64,000 bases of DNA from Mesorhizobium sangaii (GCF_014207355.1 NZ_JACHEF010000003.1:285763-349762); one strand, 5' to 3'; shown: positions 26,191 to 35,805, counted from the first letter of the stretch. Made by a program: numbers and translations. Notes: generated from the letters alone by a model not told the origin.

Positions 26191-26672
26191 CTCGATCTAT
26201 AGTCCACAACGGCTTCGTATGAACCAGGTTCCCCAATCATAAATGCGGTCCAGACCCCGGTCCACGCGGTTGGCTGACCGGCTGCATGACGCACCCGGCT
26301 AGCTAACCCCTTGCTTGGGGGCGCATGTGTGACGGGAATACCTGCGCAAAGAATTTGAGCAGGTTGACTGTTCCAGCAGTAAAACTGTCTTCCTAGCTCG
26401 CCGGGGAGCAATTTCGCTGCCGCTATTGTCTGAATCTCACATATAATCCTCGCCTTCGGTGTCTCTCCAAAGCCCGGAAAATTGCGCCAGCCGACGTATT
26501 CGAGGGATGGGCAATTGACAAGCGCACGGCGCCCGAATGGAGTTCTGGATGAGGGACATCGCCTTTCCATGTTGGGACAGTGCCCATCCAGAAGGCATCC
26601 ACTGCGGGTGAAAACTTCGCCGCATAGAGCGGTTCGGCAGGCGGCGCGGCAAATTTAACTTCTAGCTCCGCC
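26191..26672. other. Intergenic with a decayed gene copy
   Basis: A 482-base stretch between minus-strand genes. Apart from the broken copy of the [10 protein letters not shown] gene at 26490-26552 I see no supported gene. Confidence 0.35.
26490..26552 (+). pseudogene. Fragment of the [10 protein letters not shown] small gene
   Basis: Reads [20 protein letters not shown] and then a stop. It matches the middle of the 81-residue protein encoded at 11225-11470 ([17 protein letters not shown]), 14 of 17 residues identical, and then diverges. No start or upstream part is present. Confidence 0.6.
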
Positions 26673-26840
26673 TCACGAACTGGCGCTGGCGGCGAGAACG
26701 GCCGCGAACACGATCAGGATGATGGCCGTGCGGATTAAGGTCGCGAAATCGGAATTGATGTTCTCGATGCAAACCTTGGCGAAAATTGCCGTCAGCGCGG
26801 CGAAAGTCGGTGATAGCAGCGCCCAGAATTGCCAGAGGAA
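26673..26840 (-). pseudogene. EamA-type transporter, N-terminal fragment
   Basis: The minus strand reads FWALLSPTFAALTAIFAKVC, then IENINSDFATLIRTAIILIV and a stop after ASASS. This matches the first two helices of short EamA/DMT transporters (ALLSAxFAALTAIxAKxGxE.VNSxxATxIRT). The remaining helices are absent. The frame extends upstream to 26909 without similarity. Confidence 0.6.
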
Positions 26841-26960
26841 GCGGCCAGGTTCATTTCGATGACCTCGTGGATGGCGTCCCAAACCTAGATACCTCGAAAC
26901 GCGAACCACCTGACGCCAAGATCACTGGACCCTGCCCGTGGCGTTAGCGCCCACAAAGGC

Positions 26961-27497
26961 TCAACCCTTTGGGAGCATTCTCGTCAAAATTGCATCGCGG
27001 CGGATGAAATGATGGTACAGCGCAGCCAAGGCATGCAGGCCGACGGCTATCAGAATGCCATTCGCGCACAATGAGTGAAGTTCTCGGATCGTGCGAGCCG
27101 TAGTTCGATCAGGTGGAAAAGGAGCCGGGACCGTGAACAGGCCGAAGAAGCTCAACTCGTTGCCCCTGAACCAAGTCAAAAGGATACCTAGGACAGGGAT
27201 CGCAATCAATAATGCATAGAGGACAAGGTGACCAAACTTGGCCGTCGCCCGCTCTGGCGCCGACATCTCATCCGGAAGACCGGGGGCTCCTTTCAGGCCG
27301 CGCAGAACGACCCGCCAAAGCACCAGGCCAGCCAACAGAAGGCCAAACGAAATATGCAGCCGCCAGATGGAATCGACCGTAGGATCGCCACGAGGCAACA
27401 GGTCCTCGCCGAAGGTCAGTGCGTAGAGCAAAAGGACAAGCACGAAGAGAGACCAGTGAAGAAACTTCTGGGTGGAAGTGTACGCGGGAGATGTCAT
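26961..27497 (-). CDS. Cytochrome b561
   Basis: A 178-residue protein with four helices and four well placed histidines: STQKFLHWSLFVLVLLLYAL, IWRLHISFGLLLAGLVLWRV, IRELHSLCANGILIAVGLHA and ALYHHFIRRDAIL. It is a typical bacterial YceJ/CybB-type cytochrome b561, a di-heme inner-membrane quinone-linked electron carrier, able to dispose of superoxide in E. coli CybB. It stands alone and differs from the b561-like protein at 21.6 kb. Confidence 0.9.
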   Translation of the reverse strand: MTSPAYTSTQKFLHWSLFVLVLLLYALTFGEDLLPRGDPTVDSIWRLHISFGLLLAGLVLWRVVLRGLKGAPGLPDEMSAPERATAKFGHLVLYALLIAIPVLGILLTWFRGNELSFFGLFTVPAPFPPDRTTARTIRELHSLCANGILIAVGLHALAALYHHFIRRDAILTRMLPKG

Positions 27498-28142
27498 CCG
27501 ACGAGGGGCTCCTGTTAAAAAGGATATCCTTCTTCCGTTGGCTTCCTGTCAGACTTGTGGCCGCCAAATTACGGTTTTGTAACGATCTCGCCCCCGGTCC
27601 TGCCTTCAACGGTGTCCAGCCGCGCGGGGCTTCAACGGTGCCTCCAATAGGCGCTCGCACTCCCGGCGGGTTCCGGTTCGCTAACTTTGGTGCCCCCGAC
27701 TTGCCGTCTGCCTGTCCTAAGCCAACAACGGTCAAAGCGGCCAGCAGTCCAGCTGGCTGAGTCATAGCGGTGTATGATCGCAATAGCCGGTTGGATTTGG
27801 ACGACAACCCTGAAAGCCGAACTAGCGCTTGCCGACCACAACTGGCGATCTGCCGTGCGCGCACTCGTTCTATCAGTCACGATGTATGCTTCCGGATGAT
27901 GATGATGGGGCACCGCGGGGAACACTTGACGACCGACTGGTAGGTCAAAGTGCGAAGAAGCGGGCACTCAGCCTACGACCCCCATCTCGGACGTATTCCC
28001 TATCTGCAACAGCTCCCAAAGCCGACGCTCAGGTGCATCACCAAAGCGGCCGAGCTGCGTCACAAACGGACGTTGCAGGTCACCAAACTTGACGCTGGGC
28101 TGGCCAAAGCCGACACTCAGCAGAGAAAAAAGGAGCGCCTCA
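27498..28142. other. Intergenic leader of the seven-GAF kinase operon
   Basis: These 645 bases lie between divergent genes. No gene is supported. The last 180 bases hold degenerate GC-rich repeats, including a 17-base word CCAAAGCCGACRCTCAG at 28016-28032 and again at 28104-28120, 88 bases apart, with one mismatch. The ribosome site AAGGAG of the kinase is at the end. The kinase promoter was not identified. Confidence 0.45.
28016..28120. repeat. Degenerate tandem repeat before the kinase operon
   Basis: Two copies of CCAAAGCCGACRCTCAG frame an 88-base unit, with the partial words CACCAAAGCGG and CACCAAACTTG between them. It lies in the probable 5' leader or promoter region and ends about 23 bases before the kinase start codon. 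Confidence 0.45.
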
Positions 28143-31100
28143 ATGGGAGGGCCCGACTCCGACTCTGAGATGACGATCAGCTCGCTTCGATCCGAGTTGA
28201 CAGCGGCGCGCGAAGAAAATCAGGTACGCACCGCGGAGGTCGCCAATCTCCTTGAACAGCAGAATGCGACGAGTGCGATCCTCAGGGTGATCGCCGCATC
28301 GCCGACCGACATCCAACCCGTCCTGCAGGTCGTGGCGGAGAGTGCTGCGCGCTTTTGCGACACCTACGACGCCGGCATTTTCCTGGCGCGAGACGGAACA
28401 CTATTCCCCAAAGCGCACTACGGACCCATCGCCTTCGACTTCGAACCGATGCCGGTCGCACGCGATTGGGTCTGCGGTCGCGCCTTCGCCGACTGCAAGA
28501 CTGTGCATGTCAACGACATAGCAGTTGCAGGTGCGGAGTTTCCTGTCAGCCAAACACTTGCCGAAAGGCTTGGCCACCGCACGATGCTCGCAACACCTCT
28601 CATGCGTGACACCGAGGCGATCGGCGCGCTCGTCATCAGGCGCATCGAGGTCAAGTCTTTCAGCGAGAAGCAGATCAAGCTGCTCAAGATTTTCGCCGAC
28701 CAGGCGGTCATCGCCATCGAGAACGTGCGCCTGTTCGACGAGGTGCAGGCGCGCACGCGCGATCTCGGCGAGGCGCTGGAGCAGCAGACCGCGACCGCCG
28801 AGGTGCTCAAGGCAATCAGCCGGTCGGCCTTCGATCTCCAACCTGTACTGCAGACGCTGGTCGACTCGGCAATACGCCTGGCCGGGGCGGACATGGGCGC
28901 AATCACGTTGCGCGTTGGCGATACGTTGCGGTTCATGGCAGGCGGCGGGCAGGCTGCTGAGCTGCATGCATACGAACGAGCCAACCCACATGTCGTGGGA
29001 CGAGGGACGTTCCAGGGCCGCGCCGCGCTGGAGGGATTGACGATCCACGTGGCGGACGCGCTTGAAGACCCGGAATACGAAAGGCCGGAAGCGGCAATCA
29101 TGGGCAGTTTCCGCGGAGTACTTTCTGTTCCGATGAAGCGGGGTCAGGAGACCATCGGCGTATTCGGCTTGGCGCGGCGGACGATCGGGCTATTTTCACC
29201 GCGTCAAGTCGAACTGGTCGAGAGCTTCGCCGACCAGGCCGTGATCGCGATCGAGAATGCCCGGCTGATCGAGAAAGTCGAGGGGCACAATCGTGAACTG
29301 GCCGAGTCGCTGGATCAGCAGACGGCGACGGCCGAAGTGTTGAAGACGATCAGCAGTTCGGTGTTCGATCTCGATTCCGTGCTGCATACGCTTGTGAAGT
29401 CCGCGTCCGACCTCTGTCATTCCGGGATGGGCTACATCTATCTTCGCCAGGGCGACGTGTTGCAGCCGACGGTACAGATCGGATGGAGCCAAGAATTCCA
29501 GGACCACATGAATAACCTCCCGGTCACGCCGGGCCGGGGCAGCATCGCCGCCCGTGTTGCCCAGAGCGGGTCCGTAGAGCAGATTACCGACGTTCTCGAC
29601 GATCCGGAGTATACCAACATCGAAGGCCAGCGGCTCGGCGGCTTCCGCACCCTGCTGGGCGTTCCGCTGATGCGTGACGGCGCCGTGACCGGCGTCTTCG
29701 TCCTCGCCCGTTCGTCGGTCTCGCCGTTCAGTACGCGCGAAATCGAACTGGTGCAGACATTTTCGGATCAGGCGGTCATCGCGATCGAGAACGTGCGGCT
29801 GTTCGAAGAGGTGGAGTCCCGCAACCGCGACCTAGCCGAGTCGCTGGAACAGCAGATGGCCACCGGCGCAATATTGCAAGTGATCGCCGGGTCTCCTACG
29901 GATATTCAGCCTGTGCTGGACGCCGTCGCTGAAAGTGCCGCTCGGCTCTGCGACGCCTATGACGCAACGATCTATCTGCTGCGCTCCGACAGGCTGGCTG
30001 TGGGAGCGCATCACGGACCGATTCCGATTGACAGTGCTGGCTTGCCGGTCGCGCGCGACATCGTTACCGGCCGCGCCGTATTGGATCGGGTTCCGGTCCA
30101 CGTTCACGACTTGACGATCGCTGGAGAGGAGTTTGCAACTGGCCGAATGATGGCTCAACGCCTTGGTTTTCGCGCGATTCTCGCCACTCCGCTGTTGCAG
30201 GAAGGAAAAGCAATCGGAGCGCTTATGATCCGGCGCATCGAGGCGCGGCCCTTTAGCGACAGCCAAATTGGCCTTCTCAAAACTTTCGCCAACCAGGCTG
30301 TCATCGCAATCGGCAATGTGAGGCTCTTCGAGGAGGTGCAGGCTCGCACCGCCGAGCTTGGCGAAGCATTACAGCAGCAGACCGCGACCGCGGATGTGCT
30401 CAAGGTCATAAGCCGCTCCGCATTCGACCTGCAGAGCGTCCTGCAGACACTTATCGATTCTGCTGTGAGGCTCTGCGGTGCGAAAACGTCTGGCATCTTT
30501 ATGCGGGACGGCGATGTCTTCCGACTTGCGGCAGGCTACGACCAAACCCCGAAGTATCGCGCGTATGAAGAGGCGAATCCGAGTCCGATGAGCCGACAAT
30601 CCTGGGTCGGCCGAACAGCACTCGACAAGGCAGTCGTCCATATTCCGGATGTTACCAAGGACACCGAACATGGCCTTCCCGAAGCTCCGCGACTCGGAGG
30701 TTATTCGGCTGTGCTCTGTGTACCGCTCATGCGCGAAGGATCGGTAATTGGCGTCTTCGCAATGACGCGGCCCGAACCCGGGCCCTTCACCGAGAGCCAG
30801 ATCGAACTTGTCCAGACCTTTGCCGATCAGGCGGTGATCGCCATCGAGAATGTGCGCCTGTTTGAAGAGGTACAGGCACGCACGGCGGAACTGAGCGAGT
30901 CACTGCAGCAGCAAACGGCGACTGCGGATGTGCTGAAGGCGATCAGCCGCTCGACGTTCGACCTACGGGCAGTGCTCGACGCTCTAGCCGAATCGGTGAC
31001 CCGGCTGTGCGAGGCGGACAACGCCTCGATCGTGCGTGAGACGGACGGCAAATTCGTCGAGGCTGCAAGTTACGGCTATCCGGCCGAGCTCGAGGAATAT

Positions 31101-32816
31101 TTCAGCGGCTTTGTGCACGTCCCGGGGCGCGGCACCGGGGTCGGCCGAGTCCTGCTCGAAGGCAATGCCGTCCAGATTCCGGACGTGCTGGCTGACGCCG
31201 ACTACACGCTGTGGGAAGGACAGCGGCTCGGCGGATACCGCACAGTGCTGGCCGTGCCGCTGCTGCGCGAGGGGGTTCCAATCGGCGTTTTCTCACTCAC
31301 CCGCTCGACGGTGCGGCCCTTCACCGAAAGGCAGATCGAACTCGTAGAAACCTTTGCCGACCAGGCAGTGATCGCCATCGAAAATGTCCGTCTGTTCGAC
31401 GAGGTACAGGCCCGCACGGCGGAATTGAGCGAATCGCTGCAGCTGCAGACGGCAACGGCGGATGTTCTGAAGGCGATCAGCCGTTCCACATTCGACCTGC
31501 AGCCGGTTCTCGACACGCTGGCAGAATCAGCGGCCAAGCTGTGCGACGCGGACACGAGCGTCATCTTCAAGCGTGACGGCGATCTTTACCGGTGGTCGGC
31601 CGAGTACGGCAATTTGCCTGAAGCCGCGACTTTCGCCAAAGCCAATCCCTTCGCCGCCGGTCGCGACAGCGTCACCGGAAGGGTGGCCCTCGAAGCCCGC
31701 GCCGTCCACGTTTCGGACGTCCTCGCCGACCCGGACTACGGGGCAACGCAGCTTCAGAAGCTCGGCGGCTACCGGACCATTCTATGCGTTCCGATCTTGC
31801 GCGAAGGCGCGCCGGTCGGCGTGTTCGCGCTGACGCGGTCACAGGTGCGGGACTTCACGCCGAGGCAGATCGAGCTCGTCGAGACGTTTGCCGACCAGTC
31901 CGGCATAGCGATCGAGAACGTCCGGCTGTTCGACGAGGTGCAGGCGCGTACCCGCGAATTGTCACGCTCGCTCGAAGATCTGAGGACCGCGCAGGACCGC
32001 CTCGTGCAAACGGAGAAGCTCGCCTCACTCGGCCAGTTGACCGCCGGTATCGCCCACGAGATCAAGAACCCGCTCAACTTCGTCAACAACTTCTCAACGC
32101 TCTCCGGCGAACTCATCGATGATTTGAACAGTGTGCTGGCCGGAGCGCCTTTGGAGGCATCCGTGCGCGAAGAGGTCGGCGAGCTGACAGCCATTCTCAA
32201 GAGCAATCTCGACAAGGTGGTCCAGCACGGCAAGCGGGCCGATTCCATTGTCAGGAACATGCTGCTGCATTCGCGCGCAGGTTCAGGAGAGCATCGTGCG
32301 ATTGACATCAATGCCATCGTGGAGGAGAGCCTGAACCTTGCCTATCACGGGGCGCGCGCCGAAAAGCCGGGATTCAACGTCACGCTGACGCGGAATTTCG
32401 ACCCGCAGGCGGGGGATGTCGATCTCTACCCGCAGGAGATCACGCGGGTGCTTCTCAACCTCATCTCCAACGGCTTTTATGCAACAGCCAAGCGCAGCGC
32501 CGCGGCGAATGGCGCGGGCTATGAGCCGACGCTCTCCGCCACCACCATGAGTCTCGGCGACCGTGTCGAAATCAGGATCCGCGACAACGGCACCGGCATT
32601 CCGCCGGAGGTGAAGGAGAAGATGTTCAATCCATTCTTCACGACCAAGCCAGCCGGCGAGGGTACCGGGCTCGGCCTGTCGCTCAGCCACGACATCATCG
32701 TCAAACAGCATGCTGGCACGATCGACGTCATCAGCCAGCCAGGCGAGTTCACCGAGTTTCGGATTGTGCTGCCGCGCGCTGCGGCCTCGCTCGCAAAATC
32801 GGGAGGTGAAGAATGA
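28143..32816 (+). CDS. Sensor histidine kinase with seven tandem GAF domains
   Basis: A 1557-residue soluble kinase. After a short coiled N-terminus come seven GAF domains at about residue 35, then 214, 391, 569, 743, 921 and 1100, a period near 178 residues. Each unit opens with a QQTATAEVLKAISRS-type helix and closes with FADQAVIAIENVRLF. The phospho-acceptor helix follows (GQLTAGIAHEIKNPLNF, H1305), then the ATPase domain with DNGTGIP and GTGLGLSLS. No membrane segment. ATG 28143 has AGGAG 7 bases upstream; the frame opens at 28089. The stop overlaps the receiver gene (ATGA). Repeated DNA in the units suggests internal duplication. GAF1 and GAF4 form one subtype (AASPTDIQPVL), the others a second. 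Confidence 0.92.
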   Translation: MGGPDSDSEMTISSLRSELTAAREENQVRTAEVANLLEQQNATSAILRVIAASPTDIQPVLQVVAESAARFCDTYDAGIFLARDGTLFPKAHYGPIAFDFEPMPVARDWVCGRAFADCKTVHVNDIAVAGAEFPVSQTLAERLGHRTMLATPLMRDTEAIGALVIRRIEVKSFSEKQIKLLKIFADQAVIAIENVRLFDEVQARTRDLGEALEQQTATAEVLKAISRSAFDLQPVLQTLVDSAIRLAGADMGAITLRVGDTLRFMAGGGQAAELHAYERANPHVVGRGTFQGRAALEGLTIHVADALEDPEYERPEAAIMGSFRGVLSVPMKRGQETIGVFGLARRTIGLFSPRQVELVESFADQAVIAIENARLIEKVEGHNRELAESLDQQTATAEVLKTISSSVFDLDSVLHTLVKSASDLCHSGMGYIYLRQGDVLQPTVQIGWSQEFQDHMNNLPVTPGRGSIAARVAQSGSVEQITDVLDDPEYTNIEGQRLGGFRTLLGVPLMRDGAVTGVFVLARSSVSPFSTREIELVQTFSDQAVIAIENVRLFEEVESRNRDLAESLEQQMATGAILQVIAGSPTDIQPVLDAVAESAARLCDAYDATIYLLRSDRLAVGAHHGPIPIDSAGLPVARDIVTGRAVLDRVPVHVHDLTIAGEEFATGRMMAQRLGFRAILATPLLQEGKAIGALMIRRIEARPFSDSQIGLLKTFANQAVIAIGNVRLFEEVQARTAELGEALQQQTATADVLKVISRSAFDLQSVLQTLIDSAVRLCGAKTSGIFMRDGDVFRLAAGYDQTPKYRAYEEANPSPMSRQSWVGRTALDKAVVHIPDVTKDTEHGLPEAPRLGGYSAVLCVPLMREGSVIGVFAMTRPEPGPFTESQIELVQTFADQAVIAIENVRLFEEVQARTAELSESLQQQTATADVLKAISRSTFDLRAVLDALAESVTRLCEADNASIVRETDGKFVEAASYGYPAELEEYFSGFVHVPGRGTGVGRVLLEGNAVQIPDVLADADYTLWEGQRLGGYRTVLAVPLLREGVPIGVFSLTRSTVRPFTERQIELVETFADQAVIAIENVRLFDEVQARTAELSESLQLQTATADVLKAISRSTFDLQPVLDTLAESAAKLCDADTSVIFKRDGDLYRWSAEYGNLPEAATFAKANPFAAGRDSVTGRVALEARAVHVSDVLADPDYGATQLQKLGGYRTILCVPILREGAPVGVFALTRSQVRDFTPRQIELVETFADQSGIAIENVRLFDEVQARTRELSRSLEDLRTAQDRLVQTEKLASLGQLTAGIAHEIKNPLNFVNNFSTLSGELIDDLNSVLAGAPLEASVREEVGELTAILKSNLDKVVQHGKRADSIVRNMLLHSRAGSGEHRAIDINAIVEESLNLAYHGARAEKPGFNVTLTRNFDPQAGDVDLYPQEITRVLLNLISNGFYATAKRSAAANGAGYEPTLSATTMSLGDRVEIRIRDNGTGIPPEVKEKMFNPFFTTKPAGEGTGLGLSLSHDIIVKQHAGTIDVISQPGEFTEFRIVLPRAAASLAKSGGEE

Positions 32817-33202
32817 ACCTCCTCATCCTGGTCGTCGACGACGAGCCCGACGTCGAGCCGCTGTTTCGCCAGCAGTTCCGCCGCGACATCCGAGCCAGCC
32901 GCTTCACCATGGAGTTCGCGCAATCGGCGGTGGATGCGTTGGAGCAGATAGACCACGCCGAAGGGGTGACACTGATCCTGGTGCTGTCCGACATCAACAT
33001 GCCCGGCATGAGCGGGCTCGAGCTCCTGCCGAAGATCAAGGTGCAGCGGCCGGACGTCCCGGTCATCATGATCACCGCTTATGGCGACGCCGAAACCAAG
33101 CGCAAGGTCTTGGAGAACGGCGCCGAAGCGCTGCTGACCAAGCCGATCGACTTTGCGGCGCTCAGGCAACAGATCGAAACACGGCTGGGAATGGTGGCGT
33201 GA
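32813..33202 (+). CDS. Single-domain response regulator
   Basis: A 129-residue receiver: VVDDEPDVEPLF, VLSDINMPGMSG (phospho-acceptor Asp), IMITAYGD and LLTKPIDF with the conserved Lys. There is no output domain. The start overlaps the kinase stop by 4 bases and the stop overlaps the start of the cyclase gene, so all three are translationally coupled. It is probably a phosphate sink or intermediate between the kinase and the cyclase. Confidence 0.92.
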   Translation: MNLLILVVDDEPDVEPLFRQQFRRDIRASRFTMEFAQSAVDALEQIDHAEGVTLILVLSDINMPGMSGLELLPKIKVQRPDVPVIMITAYGDAETKRKVLENGAEALLTKPIDFAALRQQIETRLGMVA

Positions 33203-34452
33203 CGGCGCGCATCCTTGTGGTCGACGACGAGCCGGACCTTGAGGTCTTGATCGTCCAGAAGTTCCGGCGTCAGATCCGCGACGGCGCGGTCATTTTCCTG
33301 TTTGCCAGCGATGGTGTGGACGCCCTGTCCGTCATCGACGGCAACAGCGACATCGACATGGTGCTGTGCGACATCAACATGCCCCGTATGGACGGTCTTT
33401 CGCTGCTGGAGAAGCTGCAGCAGGCCGAGGGGCAGCAGCTCTCGACGGTCATCGTCTCCGCTTACGGTGACATGGCCAACATCCGCACTGCGATGAACCG
33501 CGGCGCCTTCGACTTCATCACCAAGCCGATCGACTTTGCCGACTTGGAGACCACGATTGCCAAGACCTTGAAGCATCGCGAGGTGCTGCACGAGGCGCAT
33601 CGGCGGCAAGCGGTCGCGGAGCGCGCGCATGCATCGCTGTCGCGCTACTTCTCGCCCAATCTTGCCGAGCGGCTGGCCGGCGACGCCGACGGGTTGGCGC
33701 TAGCCGGGCAGTGGCGCGAGGTCGCCTCGCTGTTCACCGACATTACCAGCTTCACCACGCTGGTGGAAACGATCGACCCCGCCACGCTAGGCGCGCTCCT
33801 CAACGACTATTTGGCCGGCATGACTGACGTCGTGTTCGCGCATGAAGGCACCGTCGCCAAGATCGTCGGCGATGCACTACATGTGCTCTTCGGCGCTCCT
33901 GGCGAGCAGCAGGACCATGCGGCGCGCGCGGTTGCCTGCGCGCTCGAGCTCGACGCGCTGTCGCAATCGTTCCGCGATAGCTGGCGCGACAAGGGCGTCG
34001 CGGTCGGTACGACCCGCATCGGCGTCCATGCAGGTCCGGCGCTGGTCGGAAATTTCGGCGGAGGCCGCTTCTTCGACTACACGGCCTATGGCGACACTAT
34101 CAATATCGCGGCGCGGCTGGAAAGCGCCAACAAGCAGCTGGGCACGCGTATCTGCGTCAGCGGGAGCGCGGCTGCAAGGGTCGACGGCTTCCGCGGACGG
34201 CCGGTCGGCGATCTGATACTGCGCGGCAGGGCCGAGGCGCTGCGCGCGTTCGAGCCTTTGTCGTCAAAACAGTATGATGATCCTTCGACGGCGAGCTATC
34301 TCGAAGCCTTCGGCAGATTGGAGGCGGGCGATGCAAACGCGGTTACGGCTTTCGCCGCGCAGATCGGCAAATGTCCGGACGACCAGCTCGCCAGCTTCCA
34401 TCTTAAGCGGCTGCTCAACGGCGCCAAGGGAACGCGGATCAGCCTCGACTGA
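33199..34452 (+). CDS. Receiver-adenylate cyclase (class III)
   Basis: A 417-residue protein with an N-terminal receiver (ARILVVDDEPDLEVL, VLCDINMPRMDG, TVIVSAYGDM, FITKPIDFADL) and, from about residue 150, a class III nucleotidyl cyclase domain. Metal-binding aspartates lie in SLFTDITSFT and KIVGDALHVLF, with YTAYGDTINIAARLES in the purine/transition-state region. The SRYFSPNLAERLAG linker is typical of receiver-coupled cyclases. A GTG start at 33199 sits in a GTGA overlap with the receiver gene. Phosphorylation by the seven-GAF kinase would switch cAMP production. Residues after about 330 form a short extension. Confidence 0.9.
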   Translation: MTARILVVDDEPDLEVLIVQKFRRQIRDGAVIFLFASDGVDALSVIDGNSDIDMVLCDINMPRMDGLSLLEKLQQAEGQQLSTVIVSAYGDMANIRTAMNRGAFDFITKPIDFADLETTIAKTLKHREVLHEAHRRQAVAERAHASLSRYFSPNLAERLAGDADGLALAGQWREVASLFTDITSFTTLVETIDPATLGALLNDYLAGMTDVVFAHEGTVAKIVGDALHVLFGAPGEQQDHAARAVACALELDALSQSFRDSWRDKGVAVGTTRIGVHAGPALVGNFGGGRFFDYTAYGDTINIAARLESANKQLGTRICVSGSAAARVDGFRGRPVGDLILRGRAEALRAFEPLSSKQYDDPSTASYLEAFGRLEAGDANAVTAFAAQIGKCPDDQLASFHLKRLLNGAKGTRISLD

Positions 34453-34553
34453 TGTGGTCAGCTACCAAGCTCTGGGTCTCGACGAGAGCTGAGCCCTTTC
34501 GGCGTTCAAGGCGCGCATCGCCAGGAACTGGTGGACGCTAAGATCGTCGAACA

Positions 34554-35180
34554 TCAGGGCAGGATCGCACCAGAACGGCGATGTAGAGCAGGCAGAGGGG
34601 GCGATAACGCGTTGTCTTCTTGCTGAACGGGCCGGCTCCCCTTTTCGGCCAGTCGCTTACGCCTCTGTTCGCGGAAGGCTGTCATGCCATAGCGCGTGAT
34701 GCCATAGAACAACAGGCCAAAAATCAGCCCGAGTGGCACCGCGCCGAACAGCATGGGCTTTAGCACCGGTTCCCACAGTTGCGAAATTGAAAGGGTTTGC
34801 AACATCTCACTCAGATGGGCTGGCGGGCCGTGACGTCGCAGGTGGTTGTTCAACATGATCTTGCCGGTCTCCCAGGACGCTCCTACAACAAGTGGGAAGG
34901 TCAGCGGATTGCCAAAGACAAATGTTCCTAACCCTCCCGCCACCATGTTTCCTGAGATCAGCCAGCACACAATGGCGGCAATGGCGAAATGGGATCCTAC
35001 CGGAAAGAATGACGCGAAAACGCCCGCCGCGACCCCAGCCGCGACGGCGTGCGGAGTGGCGTTCAGCCGGAGGATGCGCTTTGAAAAATATTGAAGCGAG
35101 CGCGAGAACGAGCGGCGCGGCCACATATAAATGCGTAAGCGCTCGAAGCGACCATCAGGATTTCGGCGTCTAAAGAGCAC
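34554..35180 (-). CDS. DUF2062 membrane protein
   Basis: A 208-residue protein with the DUF2062 signature: RILRLNATPHAVAAGVAAGV, FASFFPVGSHFAIAAIVCWL, NMVAGGLGTFVFGNPLTFPL and a final helix VPLGLIFGLLFYGITRYGM. Two to three membrane segments; function unknown. A GTG start at 35180 with GAGA in front. It is convergent with the cyclase operon. Confidence 0.85.
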   Translation of the reverse strand: MLFRRRNPDGRFERLRIYMWPRRSFSRSLQYFSKRILRLNATPHAVAAGVAAGVFASFFPVGSHFAIAAIVCWLISGNMVAGGLGTFVFGNPLTFPLVVGASWETGKIMLNNHLRRHGPPAHLSEMLQTLSISQLWEPVLKPMLFGAVPLGLIFGLLFYGITRYGMTAFREQRRKRLAEKGSRPVQQEDNALSPPLPALHRRSGAILP

Positions 35181-35468
35181 TCTCTTGCCCCCTTACAACG
35201 CAGTCTGGAGTTGAACGGATTGATGTCGTCTCTCTCAAAAAAAACGCAGCCTGTGCTGCTTTGTTCCGAATTTCTTATTAGCCGCGAGACCAATAGAAAA
35301 CGGTAAACGCGGATAGCAATGACTAATCCCTCGTCGCCCCGCGCGGCTCTGGCAAACCCAAGAGCCTAGCAAGCGCTCTGGCCGCCCGCCACCTTGCGCA
35401 AATGTTCGTGTCAACATAGCTGGGTCACGCGCGCTGCTGTGGATCAGTTTGAAAATGGCTGCTCTTGG
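35181..35468. other. Intergenic, decayed upstream peptide
   Basis: No intact gene. The bases just before the DUF768 start (GCTGCTCTTGGATGAGC) resemble those before the second DUF768 gene (GGCTGGTTTGGATGAGC), where they end a 37-residue membrane peptide; here that peptide is no longer open. Confidence 0.35.
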
Positions 35469-35690
35469 ATGAGCACGCGTGGCAACGACTTTTGTACAAA
35501 TGGATATTGCGCAAACGTTACAGAAGCGGCGGGCGCAGACATCATTTCAGTTGCCGAGCTCACGCAAAAGCTGTTCGCCGACGCCAAGTCGATAGGCATC
35601 TCAAGCACAGAGATCGAGGAAGACAGCGGCAGCGTCTATAAGACAATCGTTGACGCCATCGTGCATCACGAAGCTGGCGTGGCGGATTGA
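35469..35690 (+). CDS. DUF768 protein, copy 1
   Basis: A 73-residue protein of the DUF768 family, common in Mesorhizobium, function unknown. It matches copy 2 (39942-40163) closely: MSTRGNDF, then IISVAELTQKLFADAKSIGI and SSTEIEEDSGSVYKTIVDAI. Residues 9-15 (CTNGYCA) do not match LYKWMAS because a T run is one base short and a later A run one base long. The frame is wrong for about seven codons and then restored. The gene is still open. ATG 35469 is chosen by comparison with copy 2. Confidence 0.75.
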   Translation: MSTRGNDFCTNGYCANVTEAAGADIISVAELTQKLFADAKSIGISSTEIEEDSGSVYKTIVDAIVHHEAGVAD

Positions 35691-35697
35691 CGAGCGG

Positions 35698-35778
35698 ATG
35701 ACCGACAAGCCCGTAACAACCTACGTCGTGAGCGTTTTCGAAAAGCCGCATTGGCGTACGCCGAAGGCGAAGCACTAA
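35698..35778 (+). CDS. 26-residue peptide (KPxTTYxV type)
   Basis: ATG 35698 to TAA 35778 encodes MTDKPVTTYVVSVFEKPHWR plus TPKAKH. It starts 7 bases after the DUF768 stop. The N-terminus resembles that of the peptide at 38917 (MIYKPATTYIVNICE), which supports translation or common descent. It may be a truncated member of a short Mesorhizobium family. Confidence 0.4.
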   Translation: MTDKPVTTYVVSVFEKPHWRTPKAKH

Positions 35779-35805
35779 GAGATTCTGCAGAAACAACGGC
35801 CTTCC

